Assembly: GCF_900113045.1 (NCBI RefSeq)
Contig: NZ_FONY01000004.1
Location: 62,001-126,000 of the forward strand
Origin: Thermoflexibacter ruber
Lineage (GTDB): Bacteria > Bacteroidota > Bacteroidia > Cytophagales > Thermoflexibacteraceae
Length of the DNA: 64,000 nt
Reading direction: 5' to 3'
The notes beneath the pieces were generated by a model. That model was not told the DNA's origin. It did no database searches and saw only the letters and a program-made list of their open reading frames with translations. The translations under genes and the position numbers were made by a program. Position 1 is the first letter of the stretch; every line of letters begins with the position of its first letter. Positions 46,586 through 54,746 of the stretch are shown piece by piece.

Positions 46586-47293
46586 TTAATCTTGCTGCTC
46601 AGAAGTTTCTATAAGTTTGAACCCTGTACCGTGAATATTCAAGATTTGTAGTTTGTCGTCCGATTTCAGGTATTTTCGCAGTTTGGTGATATACACGTCC
46701 ATACTGCGAGAATTGAAGTAGTTATCATCATGCCATATCTGCTTCAATGCCTTTGAGCGTTCTAAGACCTGATTTTTGTTCTGAGCGAGCATCTTGAGCA
46801 ACTCTGCTTCCTTAGAGGTCAGTTTGATTTCATCAATAGGCGATTTAAGCATTTGAGTATCATACTCAAAGGTAAAATGCCCTATCTTAAACTTATTCCC
46901 TGGAGGCATATTCGTTTCCCCACGGCCTGAGCGGCGAAGTATTGCTTTGATTCTCAGCAGAAGTTCCTCAGTAGTAAAAGGTTTGGTGATATAGTCATCA
47001 GCTCCTATCTTCAGCCCTTTAATCTTGTCTTCATTCATTGACTTTGCTGTCAAGAAAACAATAGGGATTTCCTTATCTGTTTTGCGAACTTCCTCTGCCA
47101 AAGAAAAACCGTCCATGATAGGCAACATCACGTCAAAGATACACAACTGGTATAAATCTGTCTTAAAAGCATGCAAACCTGCTTTACCATCTCTGCAAAG
47201 GTTAGTTTTAAAACCTTTAATGTCTAAGTATTCCTTGAGAATTTGACCTAAATTTTGGTCATCTTCTACTAATAAAATTTTTGGTTCGTCCAT
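46586..47293 (-). CDS. OmpR-family response regulator, orphan
   Basis: A 235-aa two-domain regulator. The receiver (1-125) has the acidic pair at 10-12, phosphoacceptor D54 in CIFDVMLP and lysine in YITKPFT. The winged-helix domain (about 135-230) has LTSKEAELLKMLAQNKN and SMDVYITKLRKYLK. It resembles RprY-type regulators of Bacteroidota. No histidine kinase is adjacent, so the partner must be encoded elsewhere. Two terminator-like boundaries suggest it is transcribed alone. Confidence 0.92.
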   Translation of the reverse strand: MDEPKILLVEDDQNLGQILKEYLDIKGFKTNLCRDGKAGLHAFKTDLYQLCIFDVMLPIMDGFSLAEEVRKTDKEIPIVFLTAKSMNEDKIKGLKIGADDYITKPFTTEELLLRIKAILRRSGRGETNMPPGNKFKIGHFTFEYDTQMLKSPIDEIKLTSKEAELLKMLAQNKNQVLERSKALKQIWHDDNYFNSRSMDVYITKLRKYLKSDDKLQILNIHGTGFKLIETSEQQD

Positions 47294-47436
47294 CTCAAGT
47301 TCAAGATATAATAAATTTACTTGCTAACTTTATACAAGTATTGTACGTAGAATTTTAACAAAAATATGCGAAAAGGCATCTATTTTGTTTCATTTAACAA
47401 AGCTTAACAGGCTATTTAGCAAAAACTAACAGCCCT

Positions 47437-47988
47437 ATGAAGATTCTTACAAAGCAATATTTTATCGCTATTGTCGCCCCAGAACCTATCCTTTCTGAGG
47501 TGCGAGCCTTCAAACAATACATGGCAGAAAACTACCAGAGTGTAGCATCGACAAAATCTCCTGCACATGTTACGTTGTATATGCCTTTTTGGTGGCAAGA
47601 AGACCAAGAAATTTTTTTAAAAAATTTGTTAAAATCTTTTTCTGCACAAGAGCAAGCGTTTGATATATTTTTCAATGGTTTTGATTGCTTTGCACCAAGG
47701 GTAATTTTCATTCGTGTAGCACATAATCCTGCCTTGCAAGTGCTTCAAAAAAAACTACTTAAAAATTTGAAAGAAACACTTGGCTTGTACCATGCCAAGT
47801 ACTTCCAGCAAAAATTTCACCCTCACATGACCATAGCAAGCAGAGATTTGACTGAGGAAAAGTTTGATGAAGCGTGGCAAGAATTTAAAAACAAAGAATA
47901 CAAAGCACATTTTAAAGTGGACAAAATCACTTTGCTTAAACACAATGGAAAAATTTGGGAAGTTAATGAGTATTTTCCTTTTAGCTAA
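47437..47988 (+). CDS. 2H phosphoesterase / 2'-5' RNA ligase-like protein
   Basis: A 183-aa member of the 2H (LigT-like) superfamily, defined by two HxT motifs: H44-V-T46 in PAHVTLYMPF and H130-M-T132 in FHPHMTIAS. Such enzymes hydrolyse 2',3'-cyclic phosphodiesters in RNA ends or nucleotides. There is no signal peptide, so it acts in the cytoplasm. It is divergent from the response regulator and stands alone; no RNA repair partner is seen. Confidence 0.85.
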   Translation: MKILTKQYFIAIVAPEPILSEVRAFKQYMAENYQSVASTKSPAHVTLYMPFWWQEDQEIFLKNLLKSFSAQEQAFDIFFNGFDCFAPRVIFIRVAHNPALQVLQKKLLKNLKETLGLYHAKYFQQKFHPHMTIASRDLTEEKFDEAWQEFKNKEYKAHFKVDKITLLKHNGKIWEVNEYFPFS

Positions 47989-48156
47989 GTTGATATTAAT
48001 TTAGTGGTAACATTTTTTTTTCTGATTAAAAAACAAGTAATTTGAGGAAAAAAACAAAGCAAACACTTATTAATTAATTCAAGTAATTGTTTATTAATGA
48101 TATACTAAGGTTTTACTACAAGTTCAAAAACTTCAATCACTCTTGCTAAAACTAAA

Positions 48157-49521
48157 ATGTTGGAAGAAAATAAATACTTAACCCCTAAGCAAATAGTAGA
48201 AGAATTAGACAAATACATCATCGGACAAAAAGAGGCAAAGCGAAATGTAGCTATTGCACTGAGAAATCGTTGGCGAAGGCTAAGTGCGAAACCTGAGATA
48301 CAAAAGGAAATCATGCCCAATAATATTCTGATGATTGGCTCTACAGGCGTAGGAAAAACAGAAATAGCACGTCGTTTAGCAAAAATAGCTGACGCTCCTT
48401 TCATCAAAGTAGAGGCTTCTAAGTTTACCGAAGTAGGGTATGTAGGGCGTGATGTAGAAAGTATGGTGCGCGACTTAGTAGAGCAGGCAGTGAATATGGT
48501 CAAAGCACAAAAGAAAGAAGAAGTAAAGGTCAAAGCCTCTGCTATCGTAGAAGATATGATTTTAGATGCCCTGATTCCTCCGCTCAAAAGTAGAGATTAC
48601 GAGTCCAGCAATGCAGACTTAGAACTCAACGAAAAAACCAGAGAGCGATTTAGGGAAAAACTTAGAAATGGTGAATTAGAGGATAGAAAAATAGAAATAG
48701 AAATAGAAAATGGCACTTCTTCCTCAAATATAGGTGTGGTTGGCGGGGCAATAGATGAGATTTCTATGATGAACATTCAAGAAATGATTAATGGTATGCT
48801 TCCTAAACGCACTAAGAAACGTAAGTTACCCATTGCTGAAGCCCGAAAGATATTACTTGACGAAGAGACCTCTAAGATGATTGACATGGACGAGGTCAAG
48901 GCATTGGCAATACAAAAAGCCGAGAATGCAGGGATTATTTTCATAGATGAGATAGACAAAATTGCTTCCAGTTCCAAAGCCTCTGGTGGTCCGGACGTGA
49001 GTAGAGAAGGGGTACAAAGGGACTTGTTGCCTATAGTAGAGGGGAGTGCAGTCAATACCAAGTATGGCGTAACCAATACAGACCACATTCTCTTTGTTGC
49101 GGCAGGAGCTTTTCACGTTTCTAAACCTTCTGATTTGATACCAGAGTTGCAGGGTCGCTTCCCTATTCGTGTAGAATTAGAAAGCCTAAGTAAAGAAGAT
49201 TTCTACAAAATCTTGAAAATGCCTAAAAATGCACTTACTAAGCAATATCAAGCTCTTTTTGAGGCAGAGGGAGTAGAACTTTCTTTCTCCGATGATGCCT
49301 TAGAGGAAATAGCTGATATTGCCTTTCAAATTAACGCCGAAGTAGAAAATATTGGAGCGCGCCGCTTGCATACAGTGATGAGCCACCTGCTCAACGAGTT
49401 TCTCTTTGATGTACCTGATGTCATCGTGCCAAACTCAAAACTTATTGTCAATAAGGAGTTGGTCAAAGAAAAACTTTCTACTTTGGTAAAAAATAAAGAC
49501 TTGAGTCAATACATCTTGTAA
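48157..49521 (+). CDS. hslU: ATP-dependent protease ATPase subunit HslU
   Basis: HslU (ClpY), the AAA+ unfoldase of the HslUV protease, 454 aa. Walker A is GSTGVGKTE (61-69). The intermediate domain (about 110-240) is present, Walker B is IIFIDEIDKIA, and sensor/arginine-finger regions lie in ELQGRFPIRVELESL and GARRLHTVMSHLL. The C-terminus LSQYIL is the short tail that docks in HslV and is intact. hslV is not adjacent, unlike in many proteobacteria, so it must lie elsewhere. The stop codon abuts the bioA start with no gap. Confidence 0.97.
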   Translation: MLEENKYLTPKQIVEELDKYIIGQKEAKRNVAIALRNRWRRLSAKPEIQKEIMPNNILMIGSTGVGKTEIARRLAKIADAPFIKVEASKFTEVGYVGRDVESMVRDLVEQAVNMVKAQKKEEVKVKASAIVEDMILDALIPPLKSRDYESSNADLELNEKTRERFREKLRNGELEDRKIEIEIENGTSSSNIGVVGGAIDEISMMNIQEMINGMLPKRTKKRKLPIAEARKILLDEETSKMIDMDEVKALAIQKAENAGIIFIDEIDKIASSSKASGGPDVSREGVQRDLLPIVEGSAVNTKYGVTNTDHILFVAAGAFHVSKPSDLIPELQGRFPIRVELESLSKEDFYKILKMPKNALTKQYQALFEAEGVELSFSDDALEEIADIAFQINAEVENIGARRLHTVMSHLLNEFLFDVPDVIVPNSKLIVNKELVKEKLSTLVKNKDLSQYIL

Positions 49522-50775
49522 ATGAACGACAGTGCGATTTGGCATCCTTTTACCCCGCTCGTAGGGCATCGAGAGCCATTGTTAGTTACTTCGGCACATG
49601 GTTGTTATTTGCATACTTCTGATGGAAGGAGAATCTTAGACGCTATTTCCTCTTGGTGGGTAAACTTGCACGGGCATGCTCACCCCTACATCGCTCAGGC
49701 AATCGCATCACAAGCCAACCAGTTAGAACACGTTATCTTTGCAGGGTTTACTCACGAGCCAGCAATTAGATTGGCAAACAGGCTCTTGCAAATTCTTCCT
49801 TCTAACCAATCAAAAGTTTTTTTCTCTGACAATGGAAGTACTGCTACCGAAGTAGCAATGAAAATGGCTTTCCAATATTTCTACAACCAAAAAATCCATA
49901 AACCTAAAATCATTGCCTTTGAGGGGGCATACCATGGGGATACTTTTGGGGCAATGTCAGTAGGCGATAGAAGCCCTTTTAATGCTCCTTTCCAACCTTA
50001 TCTTTTTGAGGTAGAGTTTGTTCCCCTGCCTAATGAGGAAAATGAAGAAAGCGTTTTCGCTTTATTTAAAACACTAATTAGCTCAGGAGAAATCGGGGCT
50101 TTCATTTTTGAGCCTCTCGTCCAAGGAGCAAGTGGAATGAGAATGTACTCTGCCTCCTGGTTAGACCAAGCTATTGCCTTTGCCCAAGCAAATGAAGTGA
50201 TTTGCATAGCAGATGAAGTGTTTACGGGCTTTGGGAGGACGGGAAAGCTATTTGCTTCTGATTATCTCTCTTACAAACCTGACATTATTTGCTTGTCTAA
50301 GGGAATTACAGGTGGTTTCATGCCTTTGGGTGTAACAACCTGTACCGCTCAAATCCAGTCAGCCTATTATTCAGAGGATATTCTAAAAACTTTTTTTCAT
50401 GGACATTCTTATACGGCAAATCCTTTGGCATGTGCGGCTGCTAATGCAAGTTTAGAGTTGCTGCTCAGCGAGCAATGCCAATCTAATATTAGGCATATAA
50501 CACTTTGTCATGAGCAGTTTATCCAAGAAAACCGTCATCTTCCTTTGGTGCGAGGTATGCGCCAATTAGGCACTATCTTAGCTATTGAGATAAATCAAAC
50601 TGGAGCTACTTCCTATTTTCACGAGGCTCGTAACTCTTTGTATTATTATTTTTTAGATAGAAACATTCTGCTCAGACCTTTGGGCAATGTACTTTATATA
50701 GTACCGCCCTACATCATCACAGATGGGGAGTTAGCATGGATTTACCAAGAATTAATCAAACTTTTGAAAAACTAA
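49522..50775 (+). CDS. bioA: Adenosylmethionine-8-amino-7-oxononanoate aminotransferase
   Basis: BioA, the PLP enzyme that makes 7,8-diaminopelargonate in biotin synthesis, 417 aa. Signatures: WHPFTPLVGHREPL, LDAISSWWVNLHGHAHP, FFSDNGSTATEVAMKMA, and the PLP lysine K260 in CLSKGITGGFMPLGVT. The WHPFT start and SSWW segment distinguish BioA from other class III transaminases. Translation begins on the nucleotide after the hslU stop, so the two are co-transcribed, though no functional link is known. No other bio gene is in the window. Confidence 0.95.
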   Translation: MNDSAIWHPFTPLVGHREPLLVTSAHGCYLHTSDGRRILDAISSWWVNLHGHAHPYIAQAIASQANQLEHVIFAGFTHEPAIRLANRLLQILPSNQSKVFFSDNGSTATEVAMKMAFQYFYNQKIHKPKIIAFEGAYHGDTFGAMSVGDRSPFNAPFQPYLFEVEFVPLPNEENEESVFALFKTLISSGEIGAFIFEPLVQGASGMRMYSASWLDQAIAFAQANEVICIADEVFTGFGRTGKLFASDYLSYKPDIICLSKGITGGFMPLGVTTCTAQIQSAYYSEDILKTFFHGHSYTANPLACAAANASLELLLSEQCQSNIRHITLCHEQFIQENRHLPLVRGMRQLGTILAIEINQTGATSYFHEARNSLYYYFLDRNILLRPLGNVLYIVPPYIITDGELAWIYQELIKLLKN

Positions 50776-50806
50776 GTGTCTTTTGTAAGTATCTTTTAAT
50801 GCAGTG

Positions 50807-50905
50807 TTAGTCCACTACATTCATATTTTGCATCAATTTGACTACTACTACTGCGATGATGCTACCAAGCAAAGTCAATAATAAGAATGGAAAAAGAGTT
50901 GCCAT
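50807..50905 (-). CDS. Possible 32-aa single-pass membrane protein
   Basis: A short open frame of 32 residues, mostly one transmembrane helix (LFPFLLLTLLGSIIAVVVV), ending KLMQNMNVVD. It starts with ATG 73 bp downstream of the ECF sigma gene on the same strand, and no terminator separates them, so it may be translated from the sigma transcript. Length and composition fit small membrane proteins, but the evidence is only the frame and its hydrophobicity. I do not recognise a family. Confidence 0.4.
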   Translation of the reverse strand: MATLFPFLLLTLLGSIIAVVVVKLMQNMNVVD

Positions 50906-50978
50906 AGGAATAACTTTTAGTGTGTTTGTTTTGATGATTTGATTGATTTTTACTTTTCTTTGCCAGTTTTGGTCTGGT

Positions 50979-51578
50979 TTAGCTTGCCATACGCATCTGT
51001 TCCGCAGTATATTCGCTTTCATTAATGCGTTTGCGAAGGCTAATCAGTGCATATCTCATTCTCCCTAAGGCAGTATTGATACTTACTCCAGTGGTATCAG
51101 CAATTTCTTGGAAACTCATGTGCATAAAATGACGCATCATCAATACTTGCTTTTGCGATTGAGGAAGGTCGTAAATCATAGATTTAAGTTGGGAGTGCGT
51201 TTCTTTTCTAATCTTAGAAGATTCTGCTGAGTCCTCAGAGAAAGTCATCGTATTGGAAATTTTCGTTTTCTCATCTACTCTTACTTTCACAAATCTCTTT
51301 TGTTTTCTAAAATGGTCTATGGCTAAATTATGAGCGATTCGAGTAAGCCAAGGGAGGAATTTGCCTTCTTCGTTGTACTTCCCTGCTTTGATTGTATCTA
51401 CGGCTTTGATGAGTGCTTCTTGCAGGAGGTCTTCGGCTTCTTCTCTGTCTTTTACAATGTTTTGAATAGAAACCAGCAAGCGAGTTTTGTAGCGTTGTAC
51501 TAATGTAGCAAATGCTCCCTCGTTCCCGTTTTTGTAGAGATTAATCAGTTCAGTGTCGTTAAATTCTAACTTTCTCAT
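50979..51578 (-). CDS. ECF-type RNA polymerase sigma factor with multi-promoter leader
   Basis: A 199-aa ECF sigma factor. Region 2 (about 20-90) has DREEAEDLLQEALIKAVDTI and GKFLPWLTRIAHNLAIDHFRK. A 35-residue linker follows, then region 4 (about 130-185) with LPQSQKQVLMMRHFMHMSF and the helix ISINTALGRMRYAL-like. No anti-sigma gene follows; only a 32-aa membrane frame is downstream. Upstream are three near-identical GTGACTT-N13-CGTCTAAAT elements that look like ECF promoters facing this gene, so autoregulation is likely. Confidence 0.9.
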   Translation of the reverse strand: MRKLEFNDTELINLYKNGNEGAFATLVQRYKTRLLVSIQNIVKDREEAEDLLQEALIKAVDTIKAGKYNEEGKFLPWLTRIAHNLAIDHFRKQKRFVKVRVDEKTKISNTMTFSEDSAESSKIRKETHSQLKSMIYDLPQSQKQVLMMRHFMHMSFQEIADTTGVSINTALGRMRYALISLRKRINESEYTAEQMRMAS

Positions 51579-51717
51579 TGCTTTAAAATTTTAGGTCTTG
51601 AAACATTTTTGAAATTAGGCATCATCAAGGATAGCTAAATTTCGGTTAAGTCATTAAATCAGTTCTACTTGCAAAGGGGTAAGTTAGCCAATTAGTTCTA
51701 TTTTGCTTTCTTTTGAC

Positions 51718-51746
51718 ATTTAGACGAGAGTATTTCAAAAAGTCAC
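51718..51746 (-). promoter_or_regulatory. ECF-type promoter 1 of the sigma gene
   Basis: Read on the minus strand: GTGACTT (complement of 51740-51746), 13 nt, CGTCTAAAT (complement of 51718-51726). An ECF -35/-10 pair is the simplest reading. It predicts a leader of about 130 nt. Confidence 0.65.
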
Positions 51747-51807
51747 TTAATTTTTCTCATTTTTTTAGTGTATCTTTAAAACACTCTCGTTTTTTTCACT
51801 TTTCAAC

Positions 51808-51836
51808 ATTTAGACGTAAAGTCAGAAGGAAGTCAC
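51808..51836 (-). promoter_or_regulatory. ECF-type promoter 2 of the sigma gene
   Basis: A second copy with the same two blocks: GTGACTT (complement of 51830-51836), 13 nt, CGTCTAAAT (complement of 51808-51816), 90 bp upstream of copy 1. The spacer sequence is unlike copy 1, so conservation is limited to the two boxes. Confidence 0.65.
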
Positions 51837-51915
51837 ATCTTTTTGCTAAAAATTTTTAATATGCTTTAAGGTTGATTGCTTTAACTGCTTTTGTATCACT
51901 TTTAAACTTTCTAAT

Positions 51916-51944
51916 ATTTAGACGTAGCTCTAAGAAAAAGTCAC
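51916..51944 (-). promoter_or_regulatory. ECF-type promoter 3 of the sigma gene
   Basis: A third copy: GTGACTT (complement of 51938-51944), 13 nt, CGTCTAAAT (complement of 51916-51924), 108 bp upstream of copy 2. The rest of 51579-52040 is non-coding and T-rich. Confidence 0.62.
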
Positions 51945-51980
51945 AGATTTTTTTTGATTTTTTTATTATTCTGCAAAACA

Positions 51981-52015
51981 GTAAAAAGCCTGTACTTATA
52001 AAAAGTACAGGCTTT
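51981..52015 (-). terminator. Intrinsic terminator of the GldK-like gene
   Basis: AAAGCCTGTACTT (51985-51997) pairs perfectly with AAGTACAGGCTTT (52003-52015) around ATAAA; on the minus strand five Ts follow. It separates the GldK-like transcript from the sigma promoters. Confidence 0.85.
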
Positions 52016-52040
52016 AAATATGTTATAATTGTTAAAGTCT

Positions 52041-53165
52041 TTAAAACTCAAATCCAGAAGAACGTCCTAAATAAGTCATTGCACAACGGAAACCGATATA
52101 AGAAGTAGCAGAATCTTGATGCTCGAAAGTCCTTGTGCCTGTTTCTATCAAGAAAGCTACATCTTTCCAAGAACCACCTCTTATCAGCTTCAACGGTTGA
52201 TTTCCGTCATAATAAGTAGGGTTCAAATCCCACACCAAAGGAACGCTTGCGGGATTAAAAGCATCTTCACACCACTCAGCCACGTTACCTGCCATATCGT
52301 ATAAACCGTAATCATTCGCATAATAAGAGGCTACAGGAGCGGTATAGGAGAAACCGTCGTCATAGTAATTTCCTCTGCCCGGCTTGAAGTTAGCTAAGGC
52401 ACAACCTTTTGCATTTCTTACATAAGGGCTACCCCAAGGGTATTTTGCCATGTCACGACCGCCTCTTGCGGCGTATTCCCACTCAGCTTCAGAAGGTAAG
52501 CGGAAGTTGGGCATGGGGAATTTACCATCATCTGTTCTTACTTGATTCATGTACTTAGTTCTCCATTCGCAGAAAAGCATTGCTGCTTTCCAAGTAACCC
52601 CTACCACAGGATAATCGTCATAGGCAGGGTGCGAATAGTAGTACTGAGCCATAGGGTCTCCCATGTGGTGAGTAAAGTCGTTAATCCACACTAAGGTATC
52701 AGGGTATAATTCGTCTGTAATACCTTGCTGGTCAACTATTTCAGGAAGGGCGGTGTTTTTATTGTATCTAATAGCAAAGATAGAGCTATCACCACCAATA
52801 GGCAAGAAATTGCTTACACCGTCAGAAGCACCGTCATTGCCTTGAATAAATTGTCTATACTCATTATTAGTAATCTCAGTGTCGTCCATGTAGAAACCAC
52901 TAATAGTAATTTGCTTGTTCATAGCAATTTTAGAGGACGCTACATCTTGGTCTGCTTGTCCCATGTGAAATGTGCCGGGTGGGATAGAAACCATACCATA
53001 AGGTAGTTCTTGCTTCCAGCCTTCGCGATTCAAGACCCCAATCAGTTCTCCATCTCCTTTTTTATTCTTTCCCCCAAAAATACAGGCTTGTGAGAGTAGT
53101 GCTAATGTAAGAATCTGTAACAAAAAACTCGCTTTTCGCAGATTCCATAATTTCATTTGAATCAT
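52041..53165 (-). CDS. gldK: GldK-like SUMF1-domain lipoprotein
   Basis: A 374-aa predicted lipoprotein (signal peptide with LLSQAC) carrying a formylglycine-generating-enzyme-like (SUMF1) domain that in the GldK/PorK and GldJ proteins has a structural rather than catalytic role. Strong GldK features are LPYGMVSIPPGTFHMG, FYMDDTEITNNEYRQFI, LPSEAEWEYAARGG, YDMAGNVAEWCEDAF and the GFRCAMTYLG end. GldK with GldN forms periplasmic rings of the T9SS under the outer membrane. Unusually, gldL, gldM and gldN do not follow; the gene is alone and closed by a terminator. It may be a paralogue of the main gldK. The start could also be M4. Confidence 0.68.
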   Translation of the reverse strand: MIQMKLWNLRKASFLLQILTLALLSQACIFGGKNKKGDGELIGVLNREGWKQELPYGMVSIPPGTFHMGQADQDVASSKIAMNKQITISGFYMDDTEITNNEYRQFIQGNDGASDGVSNFLPIGGDSSIFAIRYNKNTALPEIVDQQGITDELYPDTLVWINDFTHHMGDPMAQYYYSHPAYDDYPVVGVTWKAAMLFCEWRTKYMNQVRTDDGKFPMPNFRLPSEAEWEYAARGGRDMAKYPWGSPYVRNAKGCALANFKPGRGNYYDDGFSYTAPVASYYANDYGLYDMAGNVAEWCEDAFNPASVPLVWDLNPTYYDGNQPLKLIRGGSWKDVAFLIETGTRTFEHQDSATSYIGFRCAMTYLGRSSGFEF

Positions 53166-53458
53166 AGTGATGATGTTGTATGATTTCTTTTTGGATTTAA
53201 GTATTCTTATTAAATAAGTTTTGTATGCTATATCGCTTATTCGTTGATTGCAAAATTGGTCAAAGGTAAACTAAGGTTTGTAAATTTATTTGCAAAAAAA
53301 TAAAGTTTTTTTCAGTTTTCCTAATTCCTTGCAATTTGTATGCTATAAAAGTTTCAATGATGTAACATTTGAATTATTTTTTCATCTTACAAAAATAAAA
53401 CCAAAAATAAGGCTTAGCACCAAACTTGCAGAATTTTTTGTTTTATTGAGGTATGTTT

Positions 53459-54289
53459 TCATAGTTCGCTTAGCATAAAAGTATCTTTATGCCTTATGCC
53501 GGAAGCAGTTTGCTGAAGCGTACAACACTCATAGATAGGGTCATGCTCAAAAAAAAGTATCCAATCTTCTGCCAATGCTTTTTTCAAAATATCTTCTTTT
53601 TCTTGCAGGGTTTGAAGCGGTCTTATATCATAAGCCATGACATAAGGCAAAGGAATATGTCCAAGCGAAGGAAACAAGTCGGCACAGTAAAGGATTTTAC
53701 GCCCTCTGTAGGAAATGAGGGGTAGCATCATTTGCTCTGTATGCCCGTTTACAAAAATAATCTCTATGTTTTCAGTAAATTTAGCTTCTTTGACCCAAGA
53801 AAGCTGGTGGTGTTCTTTCATAGGAAGTAGGTTTTCTTTCAAAAAACTTGCTTTTTCTCTGGCATTAGGATAGACAGCCCACTGCCAATGTGCTTCGTTT
53901 GTCCAATAATTGGCTTTGGGAAATGTAGTAACTAACTTTTCCCCTTCATACCGTACCCCGCCGCCACAATGGTCAAAATGCAAATGCGTCAAAAAAGCAT
54001 CTGTAATATCTTGATAATCTACTCCTATGGCTTTTAAAGATTTTTCTAAGGAATCCTCGCCATGCAAGTAGTAATAGCTAAAAAATTTTTCACTTTGTTT
54101 GTTTCCTATGCCATTATCTATGAGTATGAGGCGATTTTCGTCTTGTATCAAAAGACAACGCATTGCCCAAGTACACATATTGTTTTGGTCAGCAGGATTG
54201 AGTTTGTACCACATAGATTTGGGGACTACGCCAAACATAGCCCCACCGTCTAATTTAAAATAGCCTGTATTAATGACTTTTAGCTGCAT
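53459..54289 (-). CDS. Metallo-beta-lactamase-fold hydrolase
   Basis: A 276-aa MBL-fold protein with the zinc motif THLHFDHCGG (H102, H104, D106, H107) and a later FVNGHTEQMMLPLI histidine and ADLFPSLGHIPL aspartate. No signal peptide, so it acts in the cytoplasm. The overall pattern is like AHL-lactonase/YqjP-type hydrolases, but substrates in this superfamily range from thioesters to lactones and RNA, and nothing in the context decides. It stands alone, upstream of a 457-bp intergenic region. Confidence 0.85.
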   Translation of the reverse strand: MQLKVINTGYFKLDGGAMFGVVPKSMWYKLNPADQNNMCTWAMRCLLIQDENRLILIDNGIGNKQSEKFFSYYYLHGEDSLEKSLKAIGVDYQDITDAFLTHLHFDHCGGGVRYEGEKLVTTFPKANYWTNEAHWQWAVYPNAREKASFLKENLLPMKEHHQLSWVKEAKFTENIEIIFVNGHTEQMMLPLISYRGRKILYCADLFPSLGHIPLPYVMAYDIRPLQTLQEKEDILKKALAEDWILFFEHDPIYECCTLQQTASGIRHKDTFMLSEL

Positions 54290-54746
54290 TTGATGGAGTG
54301 TAGGTTAAGTTTTCTTACCTCTTTTCTTTATTGATTAAGTTTTATTCCTTGTAGGTTTGATTTCCCAAATCAGAAACCGTCCGATTTGAAAAAATTGGAA
54401 CTACATAGCTAAATTAGTAAAAATACCATATCCTTAAAAGTTTATATGAAAAAACAATTATAAATTGCGAAACGAAGTAATAAATTAAACTTTTTTTGCT
54501 TTTTTTGTTTAGAAAAATCAATCATGGTACAATTTTTATCAGATATAAAACAAGACTATATACTACATGTTAAAAAGTTGGCATAATCAGAAAAGATTTA
54601 ATAATTTTATCTAATCATTAAGCATACTTACTAATAAATTATCCATATCCTATTGAGAAAAAGATACTTATATAAATTCTTTTTTCATCTCAAAGATGCG
54701 TAAATAATAAATACCATAAATTGTTCAATAAAATTATTGGAATACA
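54290..54746. other. Intergenic region upstream of the T9SS repeat protein
   Basis: A 457-bp AT-rich region between divergent genes. It holds one palindromic element at 54351-54377. I see no gene and no convincing consensus promoter, although a long leader for the large protein is possible. Confidence 0.5.
54351..54377. repeat. Dispersed palindromic element, copy 2
   Basis: GTAGGTTTGATTT-CCC-AAATCAGAAAC contains the perfect core TGATTT-CCC-AAATCA (54358-54372). It matches the reverse complement of the element at 40953-40984 over most of its length, so the two are copies of one family. Confidence 0.55.

Noticed and set aside
48105-48587. 160-codon open frame antisense to hslU
   Set aside because: It mirrors the conserved N-terminal coding region of hslU; Ser/Thr-rich composition is typical of a shadow frame.
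51718-51944. Three regularly built repeats considered as a small CRISPR-like array
   Set aside because: Only two short blocks per unit are conserved, intervals differ (90 and 108 bp), and there are no cas genes; the ECF promoter reading explains spacing and orientation.
52041-53165. SUMF1-domain protein as the formylglycine-generating enzyme for the sulfatase at 200
   Set aside because: The lipoprotein signal and the GldK-specific segments point to a structural T9SS protein; it is also 50 kb from the sulfatase.
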